A DNA stretch of 64,000 nucleotides from Chitinophaga silvatica (GTDB lineage Bacteria; Bacteroidota; Bacteroidia; Chitinophagales; Chitinophagaceae), in the NCBI RefSeq assembly GCF_003419895.1, contig NZ_QPMM01000012.1, positions 248,001-312,000 on the forward strand, written 5' to 3'. The notes below the pieces were generated by a model. It had not been told where the DNA came from. It ran no database searches and saw nothing but the letters and a program-made list of their open reading frames with translations. Below, in pieces: positions 1 to 9,876 of this stretch. A program made the translations under genes and the position numbers. The stretch's first letter is position 1, and each line of letters begins with the position of its first letter.

Positions 1-489
1 AAAGTCTTCCCGGAAAACCTTCGTTTCCTTGAATCACAGCCTCAATCAACCCACCAGGACTTTATTTTCACCTATAATTTCAGAATTCAACATAAAAACA
101 AAAGCATGGTTCCTATCCTTCAACGAAGCTCTTATCTTACTTCTGAAGAAACAGGAAAACCATTATATAGTCTCGGAATGGTAATAGATATATCGTTCCT
201 CAAAAAAGACAGATCTATCTATCATTCTATTGAAAGAAGCAGTTTAGCAACTAAGGAATTACTGGAAGAACATTATTATTACCCCTACTTCGAAGATAGC
301 CTGCTATCGGCACAGGAAAGCCGGATATTGGCTTATATGGCGGAAGGAATGAGTAGTAAGCAAATTGCCTGGAAACTGAAAATCGCTGAAAATACAGTTG
401 CTAATCACAGAAAGAATATGCTAAAGAAGACCAACACCAAGAATGTAGCCGAACTTATAGCAATGGCTTGCCGTAACGGCTTTATCTGA
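1..489 (+). CDS. LuxR-type HTH transcriptional regulator, 5' end missing
   Basis: The reading frame is open from base 1, so the gene starts before the window; the first internal ATG is at 106. The C-terminal 60 residues form a LuxR/GerE helix-turn-helix (LSAQESRILAYMAEGMSSKQIAWKL, with AENTVANHRKNM as recognition helix). The visible upstream part (FTYNFRIQHK, later LYSLGMVIDIS) resembles the end of a PAS-like sensor domain, a common partner of this HTH in Bacteroidota. It probably binds DNA in response to a signal sensed upstream. There is no receiver-domain phosphorylation site in the visible part. A perfect hairpin at 533-565 ends the gene. Confidence 0.8.
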   Translation, partial: KVFPENLRFLESQPQSTHQDFIFTYNFRIQHKNKSMVPILQRSSYLTSEETGKPLYSLGMVIDISFLKKDRSIYHSIERSSLATKELLEEHYYYPYFEDSLLSAQESRILAYMAEGMSSKQIAWKLKIAENTVANHRKNMLKKTNTKNVAELIAMACRNGFI

Positions 490-532
490 AAATAAGTGCT
501 TGGTCTCTATTTTGTTTCCAATTATGATAAAA

Positions 533-565
533 GCAAAGGGCATCTCAAAATGAGATGCCCTTTGC
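533..565. terminator. Bidirectional intrinsic terminator between LuxR regulator and tail-specific protease
   Basis: A perfect 15-bp inverted repeat (533-547 and 551-565) with an AAA loop, GC-rich in the middle and with A/T at the base. It lies between two convergent genes and can serve both. Confidence 0.8.
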
Positions 566-584
566 ATAAACAAATTATTTAAAT

Positions 585-2711
585 CTATTGACTTTTGCGT
601 TGCATTTTAGGTAAAGACTGAACTATCAGGTCGTTCATTACATTTACAGCTTCATCGAGGTAAATGTCTTTTGTTCTTGCCTTGATCCAATCTTTATTTC
701 TGGCGATCTTAGTAGTATCGTTACCAAGTTTATCCAGGTCTGTTTTGATATTAACAATGCTAAGTTCCTTCACCTTATCATTAACTGCATCGTATTTTTT
801 CAAAGCAGCGGTATTGGTTTTTTGTTCTGTTTTGTAGGTCTGAATATTTAAAGAATAGCTTTCTTGTTTTTCGAGTTTCTTCAGGGTACTCAGATTTTCG
901 TTCAGCAGTTTAAATGCCGGGCTTACAGCCATTCTTTTCTCACTGCTTTTTTTCAGTGATTCTGCATTTACAGGATTATACCACGGAGTGAAGGCAGCTT
1001 TAGGAATTTCGTCCCAAGCCAGGGCATCAGAATCTTTACGCTCTCCTACTTCATAGTAAGGATCTGGTAATACTACATCAGATGCAACACCTTTCAGTTG
1101 GGTAGAACCACCATTTGCACGGTAGAATTTCTGTTGGGTCAGTTTCAATGCTCCCAGGCTGCTACCATCTTTTGCCGGATAGAAATCATCCAGGTTGAAG
1201 AGGCGTTGAACAGTACCTTTACCAAAGGTCTGAGGACTACCGATAATGACAGCACGTTTATAATCCTGCATAGCTGCAGCCATAATTTCGGAGGCAGATG
1301 CACTATATTCATTTACCATAATGGCCAAAGGACCATCGTATTGTACGTTTTTATCCCTGTCGCGCAATACAACGGCATCACCACCTCTTGAACGTACCTG
1401 AACGATCGGGCCTTCAGGGATGAAGAGGCCGGCCATTTGAACTACGTCTTGCAGAGAACCTCCACCATTGAAGCGTAAATCGAGGATGATACCTTCTACT
1501 TTTTCAGCTTTCAGTTTAGCTACTTCTTTGGCAACGTCATCGGCACTCCTGGCTCCGTTACGATCATTGAAATCGGCGTAGAACTCAGGTAAGTAAATGT
1601 ACCCGATTTTATGCTGGCCGTTGATGATAGCTGATTTAGCGAAAGTTTCTTCAGTTACGATTTCATCTCTTACGATGGTAATATCTTTGGTAGTACCGTC
1701 TACACTTTTCACGGTAAGCGTAACAGGCGTACCTTTCTTACCACGAATCAGTTTCACAGCATCTTCAACAGGGTAGCCAGTGATATCTACAGGTTCGCCA
1801 GTTCCCTGGGCAACTTTCTGAATGACATCATTTACTTTAAGCTGTCCTTGTTTCCAGCTTGGGCTACCGGTTACGATGCTTACAACTTTGATTTTATCAC
1901 CTTCTTCCTTGAGTTGGGCACCAATACCGAAGAATTTACCAGCCATTTGCTCTTCAAATGCTCTTTTCTCATCTGGTGGGAAATAATCGGTATGTGGGTC
2001 CATCGTTGTGGTGATCGCATTAACATATAGATTGAAGCGGTCGTTATCGTTTTGTCTGTTTTTTAGTCTTTCGAAATAACGATCATAGAGTTGTTTTACT
2101 TTCTGGCGGGCTTCAGCTTCCAGTTCAGCATCTGTTTTTACTTTAGCAGAAGCAGAATCTTTAGCTTTATCCTTATCTCTTTGTTCCTGAAGGTCGGTCA
2201 ACTTTTCGAGTGTACGATATTTCAGCACTTTGCGCCATGCTTCTTTACGTGCAGCTTCGTTGGCTGGGTAGTCGACTTTATCAGGATCTAACACTACTGT
2301 TTCATCGACAGTAAAATCGAAAGGTTTGGAAAGAATTTCAGGGTAGATGTTTGCAGCTTCGGCAACTCTTTGTTTAATCAGTGTATTGATGCTACGAAAA
2401 CAGTCTACCGGTGCACCCATTAACTCATCATCGATATGGGAGGAAAGAGGTTCTAATTTAGTAATATCGGATTTCAAGAAAAATTTCTTCTCGGAATCGA
2501 GGTTACGTAGGTATTTATTAAAAACTTCTTTGGAAAATTTATCGTCGATAGGTTTGGGTTGGTAATGACCTTCTTTCAGCATCTGCCCTACAAGGTTCAT
2601 GATTACCTCGTAGCGGGCAGGGGGGTCGTCTTTATGTCCCTGTTTACTGAATGCCAACACTCCTGCAGAAATGCTAATCAGGAGGACGGGTATAATCACT
2701 TTCAGTCTCAT
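585..2711 (-). CDS. prc: Carboxy-terminal processing (tail-specific) protease, S41 family
   Basis: 708 residues, the size of Tsp/Prc rather than short CtpA. An N-terminal signal segment (VIIPVLLISISAGVLAF) sends it to the periplasm. A helical N-terminal domain is followed by a PDZ domain (about 255-345) that would bind C-terminal tails of substrates, then the S41 catalytic core. The catalytic Ser is in S-A-S-A-S-E near residue 472 and the general-base Lys in FGKGTVQ near 498, the usual Ser/Lys dyad spacing. A C-terminal helical region follows. The family degrades or trims envelope proteins. It stands alone, with its own ATG at 2711. Confidence 0.93.
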   Translation of the reverse strand: MRLKVIIPVLLISISAGVLAFSKQGHKDDPPARYEVIMNLVGQMLKEGHYQPKPIDDKFSKEVFNKYLRNLDSEKKFFLKSDITKLEPLSSHIDDELMGAPVDCFRSINTLIKQRVAEAANIYPEILSKPFDFTVDETVVLDPDKVDYPANEAARKEAWRKVLKYRTLEKLTDLQEQRDKDKAKDSASAKVKTDAELEAEARQKVKQLYDRYFERLKNRQNDNDRFNLYVNAITTTMDPHTDYFPPDEKRAFEEQMAGKFFGIGAQLKEEGDKIKVVSIVTGSPSWKQGQLKVNDVIQKVAQGTGEPVDITGYPVEDAVKLIRGKKGTPVTLTVKSVDGTTKDITIVRDEIVTEETFAKSAIINGQHKIGYIYLPEFYADFNDRNGARSADDVAKEVAKLKAEKVEGIILDLRFNGGGSLQDVVQMAGLFIPEGPIVQVRSRGGDAVVLRDRDKNVQYDGPLAIMVNEYSASASEIMAAAMQDYKRAVIIGSPQTFGKGTVQRLFNLDDFYPAKDGSSLGALKLTQQKFYRANGGSTQLKGVASDVVLPDPYYEVGERKDSDALAWDEIPKAAFTPWYNPVNAESLKKSSEKRMAVSPAFKLLNENLSTLKKLEKQESYSLNIQTYKTEQKTNTAALKKYDAVNDKVKELSIVNIKTDLDKLGNDTTKIARNKDWIKARTKDIYLDEAVNVMNDLIVQSLPKMQRKSQ

Positions 2712-2909
2712 ATGTATCTCAATTGTACTTAAACGTTATCAAATCAAATATAAAATAAAAACTACCGTTGGTTGAGATTATTATTTCCTTTTAACAAAAA
2801 ATTGGGCCAAACGGAAGCTGGGCTGGTTAAATAACGAAAAAAGTCTCATAAATGTTGGCGAAATCGATTTCGGAACGGGTATAAAGGTGATAAAATTTTT
2901 CTGTGTTCT

Positions 2910-4193
2910 TTGTACCTTCGACCTAAAAATAAGAGGTTGGACACAACGGCGCCGAAAAGGAATGATCCTTATGCATCTTTACGTTTTCAGGAATTCAATT
3001 TTTATCTGATAATCCGATTTGCCTTCGTATTTGCCCTGGCTATGCAATTTGCCATCATTGAGTGGAAGGTATACGAGCTGTCGAAAGACCCATTTTCACT
3101 GGGGCTCATAGGCTTAGCAGAAGTTATACCGGCAGTATTGCTGGCCCCATTTGCCGGTCATCTGGTAGATAAGAGAGAAAAGAGGGGAATGTTGCTAAAA
3201 TGTGTAATTGCTTACGTTTTTATAAGTACGGGGTTATTTATTCTAACCTGGGATAAGGCGGTGGCAGGAATTTCCACAGCCTGGGTATTAAAGCTCATCT
3301 ATTTGCTGGTATTTTTGGGAGGAATCGTCAGAGCCTTTACCAGCCCATCCACATTCAGTTTACTATCATTATTGGTTCCCAGGGAATTATATGCCAATGC
3401 CTCTACCTGGAGTAGTTCTGCCTGGCAGATAGGGGGAGTACTGGGCCCAGCCCTGGGTGGATTACTGATCCACGCAATTGGCGTTCACTGGTCTATGCTG
3501 GTAGTGGTTTTCGTATTTTTTGCGCCCTTATATAGTCTGATCAGGATAAAACCTAAGCCTATCTTCTATAAATCGCAGGGAGAAAGTTTCTTTGATGGGT
3601 TAACAAAAGGGATGCGCTTTGTCTGGAATACCAAAGTAGTACTTGGAGCGATGGCTTTGGATATGTTTGCTGTATTGTTTGGAGGAGCGGTAGCTATGCT
3701 GCCTGCCTTCGCTACAGATATATTGCATGTAGGTTCATTAGGTTATGGATTTCTAAGATCAGCACCGGCAGTAGGTGCATTGCTGACCATGTTTATTCTG
3801 GCTCACCGGCCTTTGGTAAATAAGCCTGGAATTAAGCTGCTGGCAGCGGTTTTTGGTTTTGGGTTGACGATTATAGTATTTGGATTATCTACAAGTTTTT
3901 ATCTGTCGATGTTTGTGCTGTTGCTCAGCGGAGCATTGGATGGAGTGAGTGTAATAATCAGGCAGACCATTCTGCAGTTAAAAACACCGGACGATATGAG
4001 GGGAAGAGTAGCAAGTGTAAGCTCCATGTTTGTGGGTTCATCAAACGAGCTGGGAGCTTTTGAAAGCGGGTTTATGGCCAGGGCGATAGGTCTGGTTCCA
4101 TCAGTAGTATTTGGAGGTTGTGTAACACTGGGAGTTGTTATTACTACCTATATCATATCTCCTGCCATGAGGAAATTAGATTTAAAGCCCTGA
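2910..4193 (+). CDS. MFS transporter, EntS/MFS_3-like exporter
   Basis: A polytopic membrane protein of about 420 residues with around 12 hydrophobic segments and an MFS loop motif after TM2 (GHLVDKREKRG). It resembles the enterobactin-exporter-like MFS_3 group, which expels siderophores, drugs or other small molecules; the substrate cannot be read from sequence. The start is uncertain: there is no ATG before the first membrane segment. TTG at 2910 gives the longest frame. TTG at 2937, after AAGAGG, gives an N-terminus LDTTAPKRNDPYASLR that better fits this family. TACCTTCG at 2913-2920 resembles a -7 box, which would favour the later start. Confidence 0.82.
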   Translation: MYLRPKNKRLDTTAPKRNDPYASLRFQEFNFYLIIRFAFVFALAMQFAIIEWKVYELSKDPFSLGLIGLAEVIPAVLLAPFAGHLVDKREKRGMLLKCVIAYVFISTGLFILTWDKAVAGISTAWVLKLIYLLVFLGGIVRAFTSPSTFSLLSLLVPRELYANASTWSSSAWQIGGVLGPALGGLLIHAIGVHWSMLVVVFVFFAPLYSLIRIKPKPIFYKSQGESFFDGLTKGMRFVWNTKVVLGAMALDMFAVLFGGAVAMLPAFATDILHVGSLGYGFLRSAPAVGALLTMFILAHRPLVNKPGIKLLAAVFGFGLTIIVFGLSTSFYLSMFVLLLSGALDGVSVIIRQTILQLKTPDDMRGRVASVSSMFVGSSNELGAFESGFMARAIGLVPSVVFGGCVTLGVVITTYIISPAMRKLDLKP

Positions 4194-4213
4194 TTATTAG
4201 CCAGGGCTTTAAA
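4181..4213. terminator. Bidirectional terminator, MFS transporter / YkgJ protein
   Basis: A 12-bp inverted repeat, 4181-4192 and 4202-4213 (TTTAAAGCCCTG and its complement). It overlaps the stop codon of the MFS gene and lies just before the end of the convergent YkgJ gene. Confidence 0.7.
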
Positions 4214-4217
4214 GAAT

Positions 4218-4712
4218 TTATAGATCCATTTTGGCTTTGATCTTTTCAAGTACATAGAAAACGGCCGGACAAATAGTGCTATTTTCATATGTGATTTTAG
4301 GTCTTTTAAAGAAATCATAACTATCGGTATACGGGTAATTGCCGCAATCTCCGGGCCTTACATCGTATATACTACAATAATTGTCTGAACCCAGGAAAGG
4401 GCAGGGAGTAAATTTGACTACATAATCTTCGTCACTGTCGACCCGCAGGTAAGTTTCGATGAATTCGCCTTCTTTCATGCCCAGGTATTTCGCGATACGG
4501 CGAATATCGGGTGCTTTAAAGCGTGGGCTTATAGATTTGCAGCAATTTCCACATTGCAGGCAGTCGATCTGTTCGAAGGCTTCCTCATGAAGTGCCGGCA
4601 AAAGTTTTTCAACTCCTTTTCCACGGCGGGTTTGAAGTTTGGTTAAGAACTGTTTGTTCTCTTTCTGTTTATCACGGGCTTTTTGCTGCCAGTCTTCCAA
4701 TATTTTACTCAT
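4218..4712 (-). CDS. YkgJ/CxxCxxCC-family cysteine-cluster protein
   Basis: 164 residues. Cys51, 54, 57 and 58 form the CxxCxxCC signature of the YkgJ family (UPF0153). Further Cys in PCPFLG, NYCSIYD and GDCGNYP probably complete a Zn or Fe-S site. The cellular function of this family is not established. A longer frame reaches 4757, but an excellent promoter (TATCTTTG at 4719-4726, with TTG 17 bases upstream) lies between that start and ATG 4712, so 4712 is chosen. The transcript leader would then be only a few bases long. Confidence 0.85.
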   Translation of the reverse strand: MSKILEDWQQKARDKQKENKQFLTKLQTRRGKGVEKLLPALHEEAFEQIDCLQCGNCCKSISPRFKAPDIRRIAKYLGMKEGEFIETYLRVDSDEDYVVKFTPCPFLGSDNYCSIYDVRPGDCGNYPYTDSYDFFKRPKITYENSTICPAVFYVLEKIKAKMDL

Positions 4713-4718
4713 TTGCTG

Positions 4719-4748
4719 CAAAGATAGGAAATTCGGTATTGGACAAAA
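4719..4748 (-). promoter_or_regulatory. Bacteroidota promoter of the YkgJ-family gene
   Basis: On the minus strand: TTG (4744-4746), 17-base spacer, TATCTTTG (4719-4726), then CAGCAA and ATG at 4712. This matches the Bacteroidota sigma consensus TTG / TAnnTTTG and settles the start codon. Confidence 0.75.
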
Positions 4749-4813
4749 GTATGACATAAACGTAGTTTAAATATCTGCTATTTATCACTGTTTTTGCTTG
4801 CTGCTATTGATTG

Positions 4814-4845
4814 TTTGGCAGTTGCATAAAATCTGCATAGCTTTG
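4814..4845 (+). promoter_or_regulatory. Promoter of gcvP
   Basis: TTTG at 4814-4817, a 20-base spacer and TAGCTTTG at 4838-4845, about 30 bases before the chosen ATG of gcvP. It excludes the upstream TTG at 4798 as the start. Confidence 0.6.
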
Positions 4846-4875
4846 CGCATTCTTTTCAAACTACCTGCTTACATC

Positions 4876-7740
4876 ATGAATCTTTTTGATATTCAACAGA
4901 ATGAGTTCGTGCACCGTCATATAGGACCGAACGAAGGCGAAACCAGCCAGATGTTGGAAACTATCGGTATTTCAGATTTAGACCAACTAATCTCCAAAAC
5001 AGTTCCTGGTGCCATCCGCATGCAAACACCGCTGGCTATACCGGCAGCGATGAGTGAGAGTGATTATCTCCGTCACTTAAAAGATATATCACTAAAAAAC
5101 AAAGTATACAGAACTTATATTGGTCAGGGGTATTTCGACACAATTACGCCTAGTGTGATTCTGCGTAATGTATTCGAGAACCCGGGATGGTATACTCAGT
5201 ATACTCCTTATCAGGCAGAAATTTCACAAGGTCGTTTGGAGAGCTTATTGAACTACCAAACGATGGTGAGTGATCTGACCGGCTTACCTATTGCCAATGC
5301 TTCATTACTGGATGAAGCTACAGCTGCCGCTGAAGCGATGACCATGTTCTTCAATGCACTGAATAAAGACCACGATCACGTAAGCAGGCCTAAATTCTTT
5401 GTAGACGAGAACGTATATCCGCAAACGTTAGACGTTATCCAAACCCGTGCAACACCGCTTCATATCGAAGTTGTAGTGGGTGACTATAAAAAAGCTGCAT
5501 TTAATGAAAGCTATTTCGGTGCTCTTGTTCAATATCCGAACAGCCTGGGTAGTGTAGATGATTACCGTACTTTCATTGAGCAGGTACATGCAGTTGGTGC
5601 ATACGTTGGTATGGCTACAGATCTGCTGGCGCTAACCTTGCTTACCACTCCAGGTGAAATGAATGCTGATGCAGCATTTGGATCGGCACAACGTTTCGGG
5701 GTTCCATTAGGTTTTGGTGGCCCTCACGCAGCATTCTTTGCTGTAAAAGATGAGTTCAAACGTTCAATACCTGGCCGTATCATCGGAGTAAGTATTGATG
5801 CACAAGGAGGAAGAGCATTGCGTATGGCTCTCCAAACCCGCGAACAACACATCAAACGCGAAAAAGCAACTTCAAATATCTGTACAGCGCAGGCATTGTT
5901 AGCTAATATGGCTGCTATGTATGCTGTATATCATGGTCCTCAGGGGCTGAAAAACATTGCTACCCGCGTAGCATTGCTGGCAGCAACTATCGGACAAAAA
6001 CTGAAGGCAAAAGGTATTAAACTCGCTGCCGACAACTATTTCGATACAATAGTAGTTGAAGGTAAAGCTGATATTAAAGATGCAGCTGAAGCAATGGGAA
6101 TTAACTTCCGTTACTTAGCAAATGGTAATGTTGGTATTTCTATCGATGAAACCACCACACTTACCGACATCAATGATATTCTGCATTTATTCGAAGCAGG
6201 AACAACAGATGCAGCAGCAGTATCAGCTGGTGCTACCGCTATTCCTGCCGACTTGCAACGTACTTCTCCTTATTTACAACACCCTGTTTTCAATAGTCAT
6301 CATAGCGAATCGCTGATGATGCGTTATCTGAAATCGCTGGAAAATAAAGACCTGTCTCTGAATACCTCAATGATTTCACTTGGTTCCTGCACCATGAAAC
6401 TGAATGCAGCTACTGAGATGATTCCTTTGAGCTGGGCACATTGGAGCAAAATGCATCCATTTGCACCTGTAAATCAGGCTGGTGGCTATCTTCAAATGAT
6501 CGATGAACTGGGTGAATACCTGAGCCGCATTACAGGATTTGATTCCTGCAGCCTGCAACCTAACAGTGGTGCGCAAGGTGAATATGCCGGTCTGTTGGTG
6601 ATCCGCGAATTCCATAAGAGCAGAAATGAAGGTCACCGTAACGTAATGCTGATTCCTATCAGCGCACACGGTACTAACCCTGCATCAGCTGTAATGGCCG
6701 GATTTAAAGTAGTGGTAGTAAAAGCACTGGAAAACGGGTATATAGATGTAGAAGATCTGAAAGCTAAGGCAGCTACCTATAGCAAAGACCTTGCAGGTAT
6801 CATGATCACCTACCCTTCTACCTACGGTGTTTACGAAGAAAGCGTGAAAGAAATCTGTGATGTGATTCACCAACACGGTGGACAGGTTTACATGGATGGA
6901 GCCAATATGAATGCACAGGTAGGTTTAACAGCACCAGGCTTAATCGGCGCTGATGTTTGTCACCTGAACCTGCATAAAACCTTTGCTATTCCTCACGGGG
7001 GTGGCGGACCTGGCATGGGGCCAATTTGTGTTGCCAAACACTTAACTCCGTTCCTTCCTGGTCACGTAAGCCAGAATGGTGGTAAACCAGCCAACGCGGT
7101 TTCTGCAGCACCATTTGGTTCTGCAAGCATCCTGCTGATTTCATACGCATATATCCGTATGCTTGGCTCCAATGGCGTAAAACAAGCATCTGAATATGCA
7201 ATCCTGAATGCCAACTACATGAAGGCAAGACTGGAAAAAGCATATGATATTCTTTACACGGGGGTTAACGGAACCTGTGCGCATGAGTTTATCGTAGATC
7301 TTCGTCCATTTAAAGCATCGGCTGGAATTGAGGCGGAAGATGTAGCTAAGCGTCTGATGGATTATGGATTCCATGCACCAACAATGAGCTTCCCTGTTGC
7401 CGGTACTATCATGATTGAGCCAACAGAGAGTGAGGATAAAGGAGAACTGGATCGTTTCTGCGATGCACTGTTATCTATCCGCGAAGAAATCCGCTCTATA
7501 GAACAAGGGAATATCGACAAACAAAATAACGTACTTAAAAATGCACCGCATACTCAGCATGTGATTACAGCAAATGAATGGCCTTATCAATATAGCCGTC
7601 AGGAAGCTGCATTCCCGCTCGATTATGTGAAAGCTAATAAGTTCTGGCCTTCTGTAAGCCGTATCAACAATACATTTGGCGACAGAAACCTGATTTGCAC
7701 CTGCGAACCAGTTAGTGCATATGAAGAAACAGTAGCTTAA
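4876..7740 (+). CDS. gcvP: Glycine dehydrogenase (decarboxylating), P-protein of the glycine cleavage system
   Basis: 954 residues, the full length of the one-chain P-protein (not the split P1/P2 form). It decarboxylates glycine with PLP and passes the aminomethyl group to the lipoyl arm of GcvH. The N-terminal half starts MNLFDIQQNEFVHRHIGPNE. The C-terminal half holds the PLP lysine, Lys701 in H-L-N-L-H-K-T-F, followed by IPHGGGGPGMGP. The frame is open upstream to a TTG at 4798, but the promoter at 4814-4845 and family N-termini support ATG 4876. The T, H and L proteins are not in the window. Confidence 0.96.
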   Translation: MNLFDIQQNEFVHRHIGPNEGETSQMLETIGISDLDQLISKTVPGAIRMQTPLAIPAAMSESDYLRHLKDISLKNKVYRTYIGQGYFDTITPSVILRNVFENPGWYTQYTPYQAEISQGRLESLLNYQTMVSDLTGLPIANASLLDEATAAAEAMTMFFNALNKDHDHVSRPKFFVDENVYPQTLDVIQTRATPLHIEVVVGDYKKAAFNESYFGALVQYPNSLGSVDDYRTFIEQVHAVGAYVGMATDLLALTLLTTPGEMNADAAFGSAQRFGVPLGFGGPHAAFFAVKDEFKRSIPGRIIGVSIDAQGGRALRMALQTREQHIKREKATSNICTAQALLANMAAMYAVYHGPQGLKNIATRVALLAATIGQKLKAKGIKLAADNYFDTIVVEGKADIKDAAEAMGINFRYLANGNVGISIDETTTLTDINDILHLFEAGTTDAAAVSAGATAIPADLQRTSPYLQHPVFNSHHSESLMMRYLKSLENKDLSLNTSMISLGSCTMKLNAATEMIPLSWAHWSKMHPFAPVNQAGGYLQMIDELGEYLSRITGFDSCSLQPNSGAQGEYAGLLVIREFHKSRNEGHRNVMLIPISAHGTNPASAVMAGFKVVVVKALENGYIDVEDLKAKAATYSKDLAGIMITYPSTYGVYEESVKEICDVIHQHGGQVYMDGANMNAQVGLTAPGLIGADVCHLNLHKTFAIPHGGGGPGMGPICVAKHLTPFLPGHVSQNGGKPANAVSAAPFGSASILLISYAYIRMLGSNGVKQASEYAILNANYMKARLEKAYDILYTGVNGTCAHEFIVDLRPFKASAGIEAEDVAKRLMDYGFHAPTMSFPVAGTIMIEPTESEDKGELDRFCDALLSIREEIRSIEQGNIDKQNNVLKNAPHTQHVITANEWPYQYSRQEAAFPLDYVKANKFWPSVSRINNTFGDRNLICTCEPVSAYEETVA

Positions 7741-7756
7741 GTACTGAAATTATAAG

Positions 7757-7792
7757 AAAACGCCTGTATCGGATTCCGGTACAGGCGTTTTT
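7757..7792. terminator. Terminator between gcvP and the phosphodiesterase gene
   Basis: An inverted repeat with AAAACGCCTGTA on one side and TACAGGCGTTTT on the other, with T-tracts on both sides. It serves two convergent genes. Confidence 0.8.
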
Positions 7793-7810
7793 ATTTGATA
7801 TGGGAAAAGA

Positions 7811-9067
7811 TTATTGTTTTAATGTTGGTGCCAGCACATCCAGGTTTCCATCAATTGGATCAGTAATTTGCAGTCTTAAGATATGAGCAACTAAGGGATA
7901 AACATTTACGTTTTCGAAAGTTGCGATACGTGTATTTTGTTTAAAAGCCGGACCCCAGGCCATAAAGATGGCATTCATATCAGTAAGGTTATTATCATAG
8001 CCATGATGGCCAGGATATGTTTTCTTACCAGGCGCTCCAAAAATATAATTGGCTTCTGCCAGCAGAATTATGTCACCGATACGGTTATGAACATCTTCCT
8101 GCCCATAATGCCATCTAAGGGGTGTTTCATTCTTTAGATAAGCGGTGTAATGATTTTCGTGTTGCTTCAGGAACTCGTAAGCAGCTTTGATTTCTTTCTC
8201 ATTTTTACCATAAAGCATAATCTTTTCGGCACCGGGTGCTGTTGTTAAAGGTTCCAGGAGTGGAGAAGCAGGTAATTGAACAGTGTGAGCAGTATCTGCC
8301 TGCATCATACCATGATCGGCCACTATAATAAAATTAACGGGGAGGTTTAGTTTATTTACCTCGTCTACCATTTTGCCAATACTTTGATCTACGAACTGAA
8401 CTGCCTTTCTAACACTATCGGAATTGGGGCCGAAGCTGTGCCCCATATGATCTACCTCCGGGAAATAGAAAGAGATAAAATGAGGGCGTTGGGCTTCGGG
8501 TAAAGATAGCCAGTCGACCACCTGTTGAATGCGTTTATCGATACCAATTTTCTCCTGGTATCTGTAATAGTAGGTTGGTCTGACATGCTGTATAGCGCTT
8601 TCTGAGCCTACCCAATAGAAGCTGGCGCTGATCATTTTCTGGTTTTCAGCCAATACCCAAAGCGGAGTACCAAAATACCAGCTACCATCTTCAACAGCTT
8701 TTTTATCAGCTACTTTATAGGTCTCTTTACGCTTGCGATCATAGAACTGATTATCTACCAGCCCATGGTGGGAAGGATATAATCCGGTAACGATGGAATA
8801 ATGATTTGGGAAAGTAAGCGTAGGGAAGGAAGGTTGCATTGCAGTAGCTCTAACACCGTTACCAGAGAGTTTTAGCAGGTTTTCTGCCTGATATTTCTCT
8901 GCATAATCGTATCTGAATCCATCTATTGAGATTAGGATAACATACGGTTTGGTTTGTTGCAGAGCATCGTTTGATCTTCCATTTACGATGTATTGGGTAG
9001 TGTCCTGAGCCTTAGCAATGCAGCAGGAAAGCAGGATAATTAATCCTATTAAATTAAATCGTTTCAC
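7811..9067 (-). CDS. Secreted nucleotide pyrophosphatase/phosphodiesterase (alkaline phosphatase superfamily)
   Basis: 418 residues with a signal peptide (LIGLIILLSCCIAKAQ). It has the NPP-type active site: Asp49 in SIDGFRYDY, the nucleophile Thr85 in FPTLTFPNHYS, and further metal ligands in FPEVDHMGHSFGP, VADHGMM and the late PGHHGYDN. The family hydrolyses phosphodiester or pyrophosphate bonds of nucleotides or lipids outside the cytoplasm; the exact substrate is unknown. It is a single-gene unit. Confidence 0.88.
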   Translation of the reverse strand: MKRFNLIGLIILLSCCIAKAQDTTQYIVNGRSNDALQQTKPYVILISIDGFRYDYAEKYQAENLLKLSGNGVRATAMQPSFPTLTFPNHYSIVTGLYPSHHGLVDNQFYDRKRKETYKVADKKAVEDGSWYFGTPLWVLAENQKMISASFYWVGSESAIQHVRPTYYYRYQEKIGIDKRIQQVVDWLSLPEAQRPHFISFYFPEVDHMGHSFGPNSDSVRKAVQFVDQSIGKMVDEVNKLNLPVNFIIVADHGMMQADTAHTVQLPASPLLEPLTTAPGAEKIMLYGKNEKEIKAAYEFLKQHENHYTAYLKNETPLRWHYGQEDVHNRIGDIILLAEANYIFGAPGKKTYPGHHGYDNNLTDMNAIFMAWGPAFKQNTRIATFENVNVYPLVAHILRLQITDPIDGNLDVLAPTLKQ

Positions 9068-9336
9068 AAGCAGATTTTTTAGATCAGGGGTTATAACAAT
9101 GGAACTATTTAGGGTTGCAAATTAGTTAACAATTCAGGTCGAAAGCCACATGATAAAATTAATTATGCATCAATATATGTAAAATATAATAATATCTTAA
9201 CCTAAATATTGCCGAAAATGATAAAAAGTAATGAAAGAAAGATCAAAGAGATATTTTTTACATATATATTATTAATTAATTGATTGTTTTTCTATATATT
9301 AGCTCAACCGAAAAACCTTTTCTAACATTACTAACT

Positions 9337-9846
9337 ATGTCTGATTACACCTTTATCACGACTGAAGAAAACTTTTTGCTTCAGGAAGCCTTAAAAAAAA
9401 ACAAACAACAATTAGCAAAATTTGGATTAATAGGTGCTGCTGTTACGTTGGTTGTTGCCACAATTCCTCAGGTTTATCTTTATAGACATAATTCCATGGG
9501 AGATGCTGATACTTCTATGTTATCCTACAAAAATCTGTGGTTTTGGATCTGGTTACTCTCCTTTGTTCTTGCACTGATATTTTCATTAATTAAGTTAACG
9601 GACATACGATATTGGGCTATAAAGAAGGACTTGACAGCTTTGCAAAAAGGAACTTTGGAAGCGCCGATGGAAGCTGTATATGTAGAAAATAACGATTCCC
9701 AGACGAATATTATGGTATTGCAGGATCAGAAAAAACGCCTGTACTATTGGATGGCCGGAGTTTTGGACGGATATAAAGCCGGGCAGTCTGTAAAAATAAC
9801 ATATGCTCGATATTCACGTGTAATAATCAGTATTAATAAATTATAG
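9337..9846 (+). CDS. Small membrane protein of unknown function, two TM segments
   Basis: 169 residues from ATG 9337. The frame is open upstream to TTG 9280, but that segment looks like untranslated leader. Two hydrophobic segments are seen (FGLIGAAVTLVVATIPQVYL, and a second around FWIWLLSFVLALIFSLIKL), with a cytosolic-looking C-terminal domain of about 80 residues. No known family is recognised. A strong terminator follows at 9877-9910, so it is monocistronic. Confidence 0.65.
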   Translation: MSDYTFITTEENFLLQEALKKNKQQLAKFGLIGAAVTLVVATIPQVYLYRHNSMGDADTSMLSYKNLWFWIWLLSFVLALIFSLIKLTDIRYWAIKKDLTALQKGTLEAPMEAVYVENNDSQTNIMVLQDQKKRLYYWMAGVLDGYKAGQSVKITYARYSRVIISINKL

Positions 9847-9876
9847 CTTTAACATTTATATAATATATTTATTTTT

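Noticed and set aside
4798..4875. 26-codon N-terminal extension of gcvP
   Set aside because: It starts at TTG and contains the promoter TAGCTTTG; GcvP proteins start near MNLFDIQQNEF.
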